From the NCBI GenBank assembly GCA_016271365.2, contig CM028136.1, forward strand, positions 472,562,001 to 472,626,000: DNA of 64,000 bases. Reading direction: 5' to 3'. This DNA comes from Neoceratodus forsteri (taxonomy: Eukaryota; Chordata; Ceratodontiformes; Ceratodontidae). The position numbers and the translations under genes are program-made. The notes beneath the pieces were generated by a model, which did not search any database, was not told the DNA's origin, and saw only the letters and a program-made list of their open reading frames with translations. Below are positions 48,601 through 59,689 of the stretch, in pieces (position 1 is the stretch's first letter; each line of letters opens with the position of its first letter).

Positions 48601-48659
48601 AAATGGCATGGCTGTTCTGCCTGATGACCCAAAGGCACACCCCACCAATGCCAATGCCA

Positions 48660-48885
48660 GCAACAGTAAACTGAAAGCTTGTTTACGGATGTAACCTGGG
48701 AGCATAAGGAAGTTAAGTGATTTGCACAGGGTCACACAGTATGCAAGTGGGGGCTGTGGGAGTCAAACCCAGGTCTCCAGGTTTGTAGCTCAGAGCCTTA
48801 AACCACTACCTACTTAACCATTTACAACACAGCTATTTAGTAGCTATTGTCTTACAGAACCCCCAGTTAGCTAGCTCACAGACAT
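48660..48885 (-). repeat. CORE-SINE, antisense, second copy with shared flank
   Basis: GAAGTTAAGTGATTTGCACA, GGGTCACACAGTATGCAAGT and TAGCTCAGAGCCTTAAACCA, followed by the same flank (CAGTTAGCTAGCTC) as in the copy at 45316-45545. Confidence 0.75.
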
Positions 48886-49861
48886 GCTTGTGCAGTGAAG
48901 AACAGTACAGAACAGAACAGAAGATATTTAACCATATTTAACCATTTACAACATGGTTACACTTATATATAATACATACTTCTCAAACTTGAAAGAAAAA
49001 ATACACTTTCTTATCAAAGTCTCTATTTACCAAGTACTGTGCCCATGTTTAAAATAATTTGAACCCCCAAAAAATGTGCCCTGGCATGAAACTGCATGTT
49101 TAACTGTAAAGACAATTAAAAATTGTATTTCTAAATGCATTGCTAACACCAATGCTTCATGATTAAAACAATTTCAACCCTCCTGTGACACATTTTTTTT
49201 TATTTGTTTAACCAGGAGTAGCACACTAAGCTGAAAGCTTTTTTACAGGTGCGACCTGGGAGCACAGGGAAGTTAAGTGACTTGCTCAGGGTCACACAGT
49301 ATGCAAGTGGAAGCTGTGGGATTCAGCTCAGGTCTTGTCTGCTGGATGTCACCAGATTTGTAGCTCAGAGCCTTAAACCACTGTGCTATACTGCCTCTCT
49401 AATTGCATTCTGGGAAGATTGTCTTAGCAATATGCTATAAAAAAACGGAAAAACAGATTTAATGGAGTGAAAGCTGACATCCTATTTCTAGTGTCCATGA
49501 GAAAAGAAAAAATATTTAAGATTTTGTTTATGTCAGCTCTGATCAGAATAGCTTTTAAAATCACATTTGATTGAATTAGACCAAATCTAACTAAAGGTAG
49601 AATTTATTTGTTAACCTTGACCTTTATTCAAGTAAATAAATTCTCTTGTAACAGTACTGAAAACTAAGACTAAAAACCTATATCTTTTGCTAGATGTTTA
49701 GGAAAGCATGTGGCTCTTACTGTAAATTAGAATGTTTGTCTAGGTCTCTGTCTGAGGCCCCAGGTGGCTCTGATAATCATTTGTTCCAAAGGATTTTTAA
49801 TTTAATTTGAAGGCATTAAATATCTTCTATTCTGTACTGTTCTCCACTGCACAAGGCATGT
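48882..49861. mobile_element. ~980-bp element with ~47-bp terminal inverted repeats
   Basis: The left end ACATGCTTGTGCAGTGAAGA followed by ACAGTACAGAACAGAACAGA (48882-48921) and the right end (49816-49861, on the complementary strand ACATGCCTTGTGCAGTGGAG, then AACAGTACAGAATAGAAG) are nearly identical. An antisense CORE-SINE sits inside. No transposase frame was found. Confidence 0.65.
49188..49402 (-). repeat. CORE-SINE (MIR-like), most complete copy
   Basis: Minus strand: head AGAGGCAGTATAGCACAGTG, the CORE block TGTGTGACCCTGAGCAAGTC followed by ACTTAACTTCCCTGTG, and a tail ending TGGTTAAACAAATAAA. A-box TAGCACAGTGG is intact; the B-box (TGAGCTGAATCCC) is weaker. Confidence 0.8.
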
Positions 49862-49869
49862 TTGTGTCC

Positions 49870-50595
49870 CAAACTAATGTATCTTGTTACAGCATGCTGG
49901 AGCTATCTCATGCCCCTCCCACATCAATCAGAAAAAAGTTTGGGGTGGAGGCGGAGGTGGATCTTACTCCCCCCCAAAAAAACTAATGCTGCCTCCCACT
50001 ACTCAGGTTTCAGTTCTTGTACCACACATTTAAGAAAGAAAATAGTACCCTGCAACCATTGACTAACATGAAAGCGCAGAAAACATTGCTTGGAGGAGGG
50101 TAAGGCAGAGGAGACTATTTACACCTTCAGTCAGTTCCATGGACAGAAAACATGACATCACTCCTTTTGTACATGCAATACTCCTGTAGGCTCCACCCAC
50201 AGTAGTAAAAATAGTGGTAGCAAATGTTAAAGTTACAGCTCTCTTTTTCTCTCACCCCACTGTTTGAATGAGAGGCACCTATATGGCAACAGGTCAACGA
50301 TGCATCTCAAAGGTTAACACCACCATGTTGGGTGGAGTACAATACTAGAGTGAAGATTTGACCACTTTACTTGGCCACAATTAAACCTTGGCAAATCCTA
50401 GCACCGTAAGACCAAGGTATGGTTTTTAACAGTCAAACAAGTTAGGTTTTTTTTGCATACTGGTTAGCTTGGTTTGCCCACAGCAGAAGAGTTGATGTTA
50501 TGATTGTTTCATTTTTATGTTATATAATCATACGATCTGTAAAAGTAATCAGATGTATGGAAAAGTTAAATAAAATTTTCTATGAAAAACTCTGT
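49870..50595. other. Spacer, nothing recognised
   Basis: No supported gene or repeat. A short TGGTTAGCTTGG/AAACCTTGG-type symmetry was not extended. Confidence 0.4.
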
Positions 50596-50599
50596 AAAA

Positions 50600-50790
50600 A
50601 TGGCGAAGTAATGCACATGTGTTGAAATTTCACTACGCTTACTCGTAACTTTGGCAATTTTAAATATTTTCACCCCAAATTTTCAACATAGCCATTTATT
50701 TACATCCTCTTATGAACATGACAGCTGTCATTTTTCAAATCCTGGCCAAAATGTGTTTTCTCACCTATGGTGCGGAATGATGTTGTGGTG
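50600..50790. repeat. Isolated unit of the 290-bp satellite
   Basis: TTTTCACCCCAAATTTTCAA, CATCCTCTTATGAACATGAC and AGCTGTCATTTTTCAAATCC match the units at 47128-48290 in the same orientation, about 2.3 kb away. Confidence 0.75.
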
Positions 50791-50899
50791 GCATGGAATG
50801 ATGTTTCAGCAGGGATTTGAAAATTCTTAGCATGGTGTTCATGATGTGGGGTAATAACAAGGATATGCTGACAATTCAGTAGCTGTTTCAGCTGAAATG

Positions 50900-51000
50900 T
50901 ACCCACAGGGCCCAGAGGGTCCTGTGCTTCCATGGCAACACGTATGTACACATCTATAGAAGGATGGGAGCGCAGGGCCCTCTGGGCTCTGTGCTCCCAC
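50900..51000. repeat. 30-bp inverted repeat
   Basis: 50904-50933 and 50964-50993 are reverse complements with four mismatches, all transitions. The arm includes CACAGGGCCCAGAGGGTCCT. The right arm is also related to the ~75-bp repeats at 51385-51640. Confidence 0.85.
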
Positions 51001-51176
51001 AGGGAAGTGAAGACACGATTATAATATCTCAAAAGTAAGGAAATTCTTTGTAAAAAACAGAATTAATGCACAAGTTAGATTAATTTAATGCCACAAAAGT
51101 AGTGAAATGTGGCGTTAGCGTTTCCAATCCTGACACGCCCCAAGCAGCAAAAGGAAAAAAAATATTAGGGTTTTGG

Positions 51177-51374
51177 GTCTCCAGAGTCTTGGTGAATCAG
51201 TGGTGGGGTCTTCCTTGGGGTTTGTTAATCCTAATTCCCCCCCACCCTGTGGGCCCTGTGTGAAGAAAGGAGATCATTTGTGATGCTGTTTGCTCACACA
51301 ATTGGTTGGGCATTAGAGATGATAACCCCCAAGAAAGATTCCACTAGTGATTCACCAAAACTCTGGAGTCATGC
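51177..51374. mobile_element. ~200-bp palindromic element, 55-bp arms
   Basis: The left arm (51179-51233) contains CTCCAGAGTCTTGGTGAATC. The right arm (51319-51372) contains GATTCACCAAAACTCTGGAG. The arms match through TCTTCCTTGGGG/CCCCCAAGAAAG. Fold-back MITE-like; no gene. Confidence 0.8.
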
Positions 51375-51384
51375 ATATCCAATG

Positions 51385-51640
51385 TACATATATGCATCTA
51401 AGGAGGGATGGAGAGCAGGGCCAAACAATTATGGATGGAGAGGGCCCTGCGCTACCACACTCAAATAAGGAAACACTTATGCACCTATGTAGGGATAGAA
51501 AAGGCCCTGCACTCCCATTGGTAAATATGGATATGATTGCACTATGTCAAACATTATTGATGGAGGGTACTGCAGGTCACAGAGAGCCTGGAGCAAATAA
51601 GTATATGACTATGAAAGGATTGCAGTGCAGGGATCAGAAT
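51385..51640. repeat. ~75-bp tandem repeat, three diverged units
   Basis: Recurring ATGCA(T/C)CTA..G(A/T)AGGGAT(G/A)GA, AGGGCCCTGCGCT(A/C)CCA and CAAATAAG blocks. One further unit is embedded in the inverted repeat at 50900-51000. Confidence 0.6.
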
Positions 51641-52250
51641 GCATTTTTTTATGCCAGGATGTGTATTTACATAAAGTCCTGCACCAGCCCACCACATGCC
51701 ACAAATTTCCCCACCCCTCCAGCTTTGAGTTCTGCATGTGTGCTTAGGTGTGGGAGTCACTGGATATTGGATACCAGGAGGGCAGGATCTAATTGGTGGT
51801 GTGGTCCACATCTATGATGTCCTGAAAGCTATTGACTCAATACTTCTCAGTTACTTTTGGGAGGCAGAGTGTTGATGAGGCCTTCAGGTCTCTCCTTTCT
51901 GGGTATGGTGAGCTGTTGTTGGATGCCAAAAGCTTGTTTTCGCTGGGTAACCTCTGATGGTTTCAGGTTCCACCAAAACTTGCTTTCTCAGCATGCTGCA
52001 AGCTCAGCTGTGCAGTATCTGAAAGGTTAATGGAACTGGGTTGGTGTGCTTGTGATGTTTTGGGTGCTGCTCCAGGAGTCTGTTTTGACAATGTCAGCTC
52101 CCATAAATGCAGCAAAAGTATCTGGAGATAATACAGCTTTTAAAACATTTCTTTATATGAACACCATTACTAGATTTAGTGTTCAATAACCACACCACCC
52201 AACATAGCCCTACACACAAGTACCCCCCAGTAGAAAAGAAGTGTTGCCCT
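51641..52250. other. Spacer, nothing recognised
   Basis: No supported feature. Confidence 0.4.
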
Positions 52251-52254
52251 CCTC

Positions 52255-52430
52255 TCCCAAGAATCTCATATGCTCCCTGATGAAGAGAGTCCTTCTCAAA
52301 GCACAGGGGCAAGAGTGGTCTTCAGCTTTTGTCTGTGGTTCATCCACTTCAGTTTTGAATAAAGCTGGTTCTGAAGATATTCAGTGTGTGGGTGCATCTT
52401 TATACTTGTATGTTCCAATAGTGTGAAGCC
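52255..52430 (+). ncRNA. Possible hammerhead-type PLE terminal relic
   Basis: CTGATGA (52267-52273), a short GAGAG/TTCTC stem and AAAGC in the GAAAC position are enclosed by CCC/GGG. The order resembles a hammerhead ribozyme core, known from terminal repeats of PLEs. The second core box is mutated, so activity is not expected. Downstream is AATAAAGCTGGTTCTGAAGA. Tentative. Confidence 0.3.
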
Positions 52431-52538
52431 TGCTTTCCCCTAATCCCAACAAACTCATATACTGAGCTGTCAGCAGTCCCCTTCCTGTCACCATATACTC
52501 AGTTGGTAGCTAGTGTCTCCCTTGCAACTTGAGCCACC

Positions 52539-52539
52539 G

Positions 52540-52574
<35 letters not shown>

Positions 52575-52579
52575 CACAT
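52539..52579. repeat. (AC)n microsatellite
   Basis: About 20 AC dinucleotides with one interruption (ACGC). Confidence 0.95.
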
Positions 52580-52969
52580 CTTTATACAAGTAGAAATGAA
52601 GGACTAACAGACCTCATTTCAGTATCAAAATAATTTGTTAAATAATCTTTTTGTAAAATATCTTGAACATAATAATAAAATAATTTCCAAAGGAAATGGA
52701 AAGAAGTTTTTATATGCAAAAAAAGAAAGTGTATACTAAAAACATTACATAATTATTTTTACAATAAAAATAAAGGACTTTTTATTTTTTTTAACAATAT
52801 TTTCTTATAACATTTCTTTTAATAAAAGGATAAGCAGTTTTACACCAGAAAAAGAATATTCTTTTGTATTCTGCCTTCCACATAAAGACAAGAACACACT
52901 CACCCTCAGATATCATGATGGGGAGGGCTCTCCTTGGGTGAGAGGTAGAAGTGGAAGAAGCTTACTGGC

Positions 52970-53420
52970 AATGTGTCATCAGGGACAGTGATCAGATGGA
53001 TCACTGCCCCTCCTACTCAGGTGACAGCTGAGGAGGGGCTTTTGGTGGAGGATCTTGCTGGTCGACATTCTCAGAGAGAGAGCCTGGTCCCTTTGCTGCA
53101 GTTGGAGGTAAATGAGGTGCTGGATTCCTTTGGAGATCTCTAGCTGGTGCTCTACCATTCTGTGCAAGATACAGTGGGTGGTCTCCAAAACTGCATCCTG
53201 GCTCTTGTTGCTCTGTATGAGATCTGGTATAGTATGAGCAAGCTCCATTTTGCTGCTGTGGAGACCCCAGAGGGCCTCATATGTCTGCCACTCTAAGCTC
53301 CCATGCTGGTAAACAGTAGCAAATATTTCTTGCTGACTTTCTAACAGCTGTTTTTGGTGTTCTTAAACCAGTGGGGTGCTCTGAGTGACAGAACTGAAGT
53401 CCTCCATCATGGTATCACCA
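52970..53420 (-). pseudogene. Unassigned coding-like fragment, coiled-coil rich
   Basis: The minus-strand frame at 53248-52979 reads MELAHTIPDLIQSNKSQDAV, LETTHCILHRMVEHQLEISK, GIQHLIYLQLQQRDQALSLR. Upstream, in the same frame after a stop, it reads EHQKQLLESQQEIFATVYQH. The regular Leu/Ile/Gln pattern suggests a coiled coil, resembling the C-terminal part of Harbinger MYB-like proteins. I do not recognise it with confidence. It could be a fragment related to the MYB-like remnants at 31.3-33.2 kb. Confidence 0.35.
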
Positions 53421-53809
53421 AAATAACTGAGGTCCTCCCTCAGTGCTCACATTTCTGCCACGATTGTGGTGGTAAAAAAGAAGAGAAAATACTTTAGTAT
53501 GTTTCTGATGGTTTGGTGTAGGTACTTGAGAAGCTGTTTGGAGTTCTTGATGCTTATGTGTTGCACTGGAGAGAATCAGTAGTATAAAGGTGGCGATGGA
53601 ACTTCACAGGCTGAAACAGAAGGAGTAATTTCCTTTTGATTGCATACTTCTCATAGCTGGAGGGAGTGAGCTGTGTGTAGTAAAAAACAGTTAATTTTTC
53701 TGGCTCATGTTGGTCTTGTACTGCGGAGAGAATAACTACTATTAAGATTCATATACAGATTGTAAACATGGAAATTAAGAAGTTATTGTGTAGAGGTGGG
53801 GAGGTGGGA

Positions 53810-53937
53810 GCAGCAGTGGGATGACAAAGGGTGGGTGGGGCAGCTGCAAACTAGGGGGTGCTAGCTGCACACTCAAGCAGACTTAGATGGGCCGGGTGGT
53901 CTGTTTCTGCTGGCACATTTGTATGTTCATATGTGTT
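53810..53937 (+). repeat. CR1 3'UTR fragment
   Basis: GATGGGCCGGGTGGTCTGTT followed by TCTGCTGGCACATTTGTATG is the usual CR1 3' terminus. No ORF2 sequence attached. Confidence 0.6.
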
Positions 53938-53939
53938 TT

Positions 53940-55690
53940 GCTGGTATAGCTGTTGGATCCGAAGATGGTATTGTGATTTTTCTGCTTGTGGAAATGAAGA
54001 TTTTGGATAATGCCAATGCAGGATGCTTTAGACCTCTAATTTTGAATAATGGATTAGAAAGCATTTAAAAGTATAGTGGCTGTTAATGGTAATGCAGAAT
54101 GTTCTTGTGTTCTAATTAAGAAGAATGAATTACTAAAAACAATGACAACTGTGTTGACTGTTGTGTTGTTCTAAAAGAGAAGAGCTAATGTAAAGTCATG
54201 CTGCTGTATTTTTCAGTATACATTGGGAACGTAGCTTTAAAAGAGAGGTACATAATTATACAGCTTTACTTTTCATTATTACCTGTTGCTATATTGATGC
54301 CATGGTACAGAGGACTTGAATTATGGGGTATTGTGCTTTGTGTTTGTGCCTATGAATTTGAAAGCAAGCAAATATTTGCACATTTTATGAAAGACCATGA
54401 CAAATGGTTTACTAAGCAACATATAATGCAAGCCATGAACAGCTAAAGTTGTAGCAATTCAATATAGTGGTAGCAGTCATAGAGTGTGGACACAGAGACT
54501 TACTGGGCAGTTCAGAATGCAAGCTATGTTGTCGGGGGGAGCCTGTTAGGTGTTGTACTATGATACTAAGACTACTGTTACAGTGATGCATGATATGCAC
54601 AAGCACATAAATGCCATGTTGTTGAGACTTCAGCTGTGAGGAAAGTCTTCAGTTTTCCCAGTCATACCTGTTTACTATGAAAAATGGTGAAATAAGAAAA
54701 ACAAAATGGTCATGTGTTATACATTACATACTGTTGTTATATCATAATGTGTAATTTGTGGATTGCTAAATGTCTTGTTGTATTTAGACAGGTAGTCCTT
54801 AGTTTTTGAAACCTGGCCTGCCCTGTATTGGTTTGTACTAATACTTGCATCTCCTATAGTCTATACAGTTGAAATAGTTGTGTACTTATGTTTTTGTGGA
54901 GTTCACCTGTGGCACAGTGCAATGAAAAGTAAATGTCTGCTACTATGGTCTTTCTGGACACAACTAGAGCACTGTGAATTTAATGTGTATCTGAAGTTTT
55001 TTTATGATTTACACTGTGTATATGTTTTTCACATGGTTTCTTGACTGCATTCCATAGTTTTCTGCAGGTCTAACACAGCACAGACACTTAATAAACTTAC
55101 AGTGTTATATTTGTATGCAGAATTAGAACCTTAGCACTATTTATCTTTTCATTTTGCTTTACTACAGCTGGACATCTTAGCTATTGATATGTTTGCACAG
55201 TAGAGAGCTAGAGGAACTGTGAGTCTCACTTCCTAGCAACACAGTAATAGACAGGTTGCAGAACCTGAATAATATGAAACTGCATTGCAGATGTGATTAC
55301 TGTTGCACTTTTTAAAGCAGTCCTAGTACTTTGGACAGCTACTTTCCTCTGTTTTATCTTCCTGGTGTGGCAACACAGACAGTAGTCGATCCCCAGGGCC
55401 CTACCTTCCCTCCCTCCCTCCTCCCTCCTGGCTTACTAGTAAGGTTATCTTATTTGTATTGTAGGCAATCTTGAATGCTGTTTCTGCATCAACCACCTCT
55501 GCTGGGGCCTGTTTCAGGGATCCAATAGAGTTTTTGTCAAGAAGCATTGCCTGCTAATCACCTTTCATGTCTACTGGTATAGCTTGATACTGTGATCTCT
55601 TTTCCTCAAACATATTTTTCAATGTAAAATGTGACCACATATATATTATTTATAGTTTCACATATTTCAGCATTGGGGAGGGAAAGGGTT
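53940..55690. other. Spacer, nothing recognised
   Basis: About 1.7 kb with no supported gene or repeat beyond short (CCCT)n-like runs near 55410. Confidence 0.4.
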
Positions 55691-56945
55691 GAAGCACTGA
55701 TGGATCTATGTGATAACGGCGATCACACAAAGGCAATCGTCGTTACGGCGAATGTACATCAGTGAATATCAATTTTGCCAATGTACACTTCGCCTGCGGT
55801 AAAGGGCACCAGGAACTTGATTTTCTATGTTTATATGGGGGCACACCCTACTAAAGGATTCTCAACTCCAGGGGGTGTATGTCGGGGGTGCAAATCCAAA
55901 AATATAATATTTCAGACCGGGCACAACAAAATATATGTGCGCCCAGACCTGAACCCGGCACCCTTGCAGCTGTAGCCTGCAACCCACCCACCATGCCACA
56001 GGGCAACTCGGTAGCCCATCGCTGCAACACACCACACAAAACCTCCTTCCCCTTCCACCGTGGTCACTCCCTCCCACACATGTGTATATATATCGACAGG
56101 ATGTTGCTATGCCTGCAGTCGCCCTCCCCCCCATCCAGTTGCCATCTGATAAGGCGTCACTATTGAGTCACCCTTTTTCGTGTGCGCTCAATAGGGAGCA
56201 CTCTTATCACGGGATACCAGCACAGACATGTGCACTGACATGCTCTATGTGTTATGAGTTGTGAGTCCTGCTAACCACATGACACTTTCAATGTACACTA
56301 CTAAATGTGTACCTGTTATTGTGCAGCTTATGCCTAACAGAAGTTAACAGCCTGGATACTGTACTGTACTGTTCTCATAAGTGGAATTATTGCTTCCCTT
56401 TCTCAGCAGAAATGGAGTGCTGGCACCGGGGAGGTACATCTATGACAAGAATGAAAAATGTCAGTGGTTCAGAAGATGTTGTGTCTTTATGGTTAGATTA
56501 TATTATTGTGGTTAAGTTTAGCAGTGGGAACTTTATGTCAGATCATAACATCACTGTATATCTGTGTTTGTTCACGTGCTATATAATGTTGTACAGATAC
56601 TTTAAGACAGAGAAAATAGTATATCATTAGTTATTGTGTTATGATATGTACATATCTGTATGTAGTCCATGGATCTATAGCTTCTATATTATGGTTAGAG
56701 CTTGTACATAGAAATCGGTGGCTGCTGTAATGTTTTTGTGCATGTCTTAGAAGTTGTGCACATTCTAAAAGTCATTGCGCACATTCCATAATCAAAATTC
56801 ACCTGTCAAACTGCTTGCACTGTCTCCTGCCAAACACTGTGATCCTTCACGGCTCCTCAACTTCTCTTGCTGACTTCAAACCCATGGTAGGAACAGACAA
56901 CCTAAAATCCAAACCAAAAAGAAAAGCCTGCAGTAGTCTTTTCTA
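55690..56945. other. Upstream of Crypton, CpG-bearing
   Basis: CpG-bearing start (about 55718-55800) with an imperfect hairpin, CGAATGTACAT and ATGTACACTTCG. No gene. It may be the 5' part of the Crypton element. Confidence 0.35.
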
Positions 56946-56950
56946 TACAA

Positions 56951-58060
56951 ATGACAGAGATGGAAAAGTTCGCTGATGAACAGAAAACTAAACTAACAGC
57001 ACAGAAAACAGCTTCAGATATGCACCTGATAAAATCCTTTCTTGCTGACAGAGGTGAGACTAGAGACCTGACAGAAATTCCAGTCGAAGAGCTTGACCCT
57101 CTACTATCGGGTTTCATTTTTAAAATTAAAAAGTTGATGACTCACAGTATGAACCAACAACACTGCAGGGCTTCTTAGGTAGCGTAGACTGCTACCTCAT
57201 AAAAAATAATTATCCTGATTTAATATACCACAGCAAAAATATCAGACTCATACAGACTGTTACCACCATGTCAGACAAGCAAAAGTATTTAAATAAATAG
57301 GCAAAGGAAATACACCAAAACTGAACAGAGCCACTAAAACACAATGAAATTGAGTTACTTTATACCTCTGTGACACTCAGCCTACAGAACTCCACATTTC
57401 TACTACATATGGTTTTCTTTAACATTGGACTATATTTTGCTCTGCGTATAGCAGAGCAATATACTCTAAAGTGGGATGACATAACCGTTTGCAAGATTCA
57501 GACCAACACACAATCCTAGAATGCAGTGAACATCAGACTAAAACCAGAACAGGAGAAAACCCACAAACATAAGACCCATTAAGCCCAGAATGTATGGAGG
57601 ACTGACACTCCCCCTGACAAAGACCCAACAATAGCATATCAAAAGTATGCCAGCACATGAACACCAAATATGCTGAACCCTGATGCACCATTCTATTTGG
57701 CCCCTTATTTGAACTACAAGCCTGATGTTTCCTATTGGTATCGTTCCATGTGCATAGGGGAAAATAAAATCCAGCACATGATACAGCATATGAAGTTCAA
57801 TGCAGGCCTACCAGACACAAAAAGGATCACGAACCACTCAACGAGAAAAATGTTGATCCAAAAGTTAAAAGATGCAAACATTCCACCCCACAATTGTCCA
57901 GCAGGTAACAGGACTTAAAAGCGTCAAGTCGATCAATGTTTACTCTGTCATGTCTGAAGAAAAAGAAAAGCAGAACTCAGCAATCTTCATCTCTGCATCT
58001 TCAGCTCCTGTGCTGTCAGACTCAAACCAGCAGCCATCTAAAATAGCCAAGTCCACAACC
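56951..58060 (+). pseudogene. Crypton-like tyrosine recombinase, decayed
   Basis: The frame at 56951-57137 reads EMEKFADEQKTKLTAQKT, DMHLIKSFLADRGETRDLTE and IPVEELDPLLSGFIFKIKKL, the N-terminal SAM-like/core-binding domain found in Crypton and the Crypton-derived KIAA1958/QRICH1/ZMYM group. Middle remains (57120-57660) are broken by stops and shifts. The C-terminal catalytic part reads PDAPFYLAPYLNYKPDVSYW, KRITNHSTRKMLIQKLKDAN (HxxR box) and, after a shift, QQVTGLKSVKSINVYSV with the nucleophile-position Tyr. Cryptons move by tyrosine-recombinase strand exchange, not DDE chemistry. The first catalytic Arg was not located. Non-functional. Confidence 0.75.
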
Positions 58061-58289
58061 AATGAGGTACCAAACAGAGACATCATAGAAAACTGCAACA
58101 TGAGAAGCCCACAACCAACCATGAGCCACTGGTGTACCCCTGAGTCAAGCTCTCTGCAGCTCTTCAGAACAAAATGCACATTCCATTCTGCAGTCAACAT
58201 TAAAATAATTAATTACAATGATCCAGCTATCAAAAGAAGATGAGAAAATGGCATATCAGATTCTTCTGATGACTGTTAGTAGGGTAATT

Positions 58290-58520
58290 CACAGAAACCT
58301 TTGAAGAAGGACTATTGGTCCGAAACGCATCAGGTGACTCATGCAGTGACGCAGTGACATCTGGAGGGAGCGGGGAAGCAAGAACAACAGTGATGGGATT
58401 TTAGCATTTCCGTGTTTGCTGTAATTATTGGAATTGCTTTTCGTTTGTGAAGCACACTATTAAAAGTTATCGTGTTACCGAGGATCTGGTGAGTGCTGGA
58501 CTTTTATTACAAACTCTCCT
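58290..58520 (+). ncRNA. Possible hammerhead-type repeat relic
   Basis: TTGAAGA (58301-58307), stem GGAC (58309-58312) and GTCC (58318-58321), and GAAAC (58322-58326), enclosed by ACCT and AGGT. This is near the hammerhead core CTGATGA-stem-GAAAC but with two changes in the first box. Downstream is TTATCGTGTTACCGAGGATC, then GAGTGCTGGACTTTTATTAC. Such sequences are common in amphibian PLE-type repeats, from memory. Tentative. Confidence 0.35.
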
Positions 58521-58954
58521 TCCATTACCAGTTTTATGCAGAAGTAGCTCTGGACCTGCAAGCCTTAGACTGGTGCTGGTCTCTTGACTTTTGAGTCTGT
58601 TTGTTTGCATTAAGTCACAGCAATAATTATTTGCACTTTCTTTAAGAATTGCAAAGAAACAGTAAGCTAAAATCTACTTTCTTTTTCCTATTTCAGAGTC
58701 ACAACCATAAGGCATCATAGGACAGACATGATGAATTTTAGTTTCCTCACTAGAGACATGATTATGTTGTCTAAGTAAAAAATATAAAAGAACAACACTG
58801 ATTTTAATAGTCTATAAATGTTCTGTTTACTATTGTTGTTTTATAAATGTTTTGCTCACTCTAATTCTATAAATGTTATAGTTTTAGCACATTAAAAATC
58901 ACAGTAAATAATAAGCAACTCTCCTGTGATTTTTTTTCTTTTTTTCCTGAACCA

Positions 58955-59140
58955 TATAGTATAACAAATAAAGTATGGGCGCCCATACACAATTCACCTT
59001 GTGTTTCCATCTTGGCATTGAGATACCAGCATGTACCTCTCAAGCTTCACTCTCAAGGTCCATATGCTAGTATCTCAACCCCTCGATGGAAACACAGGCT
59101 CACTATGTATGGGCGCCCTTACTTTATTCCTTATATAGCA
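58955..59140. mobile_element. Palindromic MITE with GGGCGCCC end
   Basis: The left arm (58967-59040) contains AATAAAGTATGGGCGCCCAT, CTTGTGTTTCCATC and TTGAGATACCAGCATGT. The right arm (59058-59128) contains CATATGCTAGTATCTCAA, GATGGAAACACAGG and GTATGGGCGCCCTTACTTTA. Arms ~70-85 bp with an ~18-bp loop. No gene. Confidence 0.85.
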
Positions 59141-59689
59141 TGCGTTTTTATTAAGAACACGTACAAGTTTAAGTTATGGAACACAACAGCTGTGTACTGT
59201 GACAGTTTGTTTAATGATTGCTACATATTTACCATGGCTTCATACTGTATGGCATAGTTCAATAGTATTGCTGTTATATTGGGCACATGTTATCTTACAG
59301 ACTGACATACAAGCTAGACAAACACTGTCATACACTTACTAGCTACTACTAAAGCTGCAGTTTGTTTCTGAGGGAAGAGTCCGGTTATAAAAACTCAACA
59401 CAAGCTTTTCCAATGACAGCTTGTGCCGATACCCTGTATACCAGGGATGCTGCAACAATTTTCAATTGAGTAGGGTCCCAGGAGCAAAGTCCCACACCTT
59501 GCAACAACTGCTACCTTATAGCAATCAGACGGTGTGTGTGCTGGGGTGAGACAAGCTTTGCATAAGTCCGGTGGCAGTTGCACCCATGGACAGTGAATAG
59601 CATAAGCCAATACCCAAGCAGAAAACACTGTGAATACCTATATGTACAACTCTAGTAGTACCCACCTCCTTACAGCTACAAACCCCACT

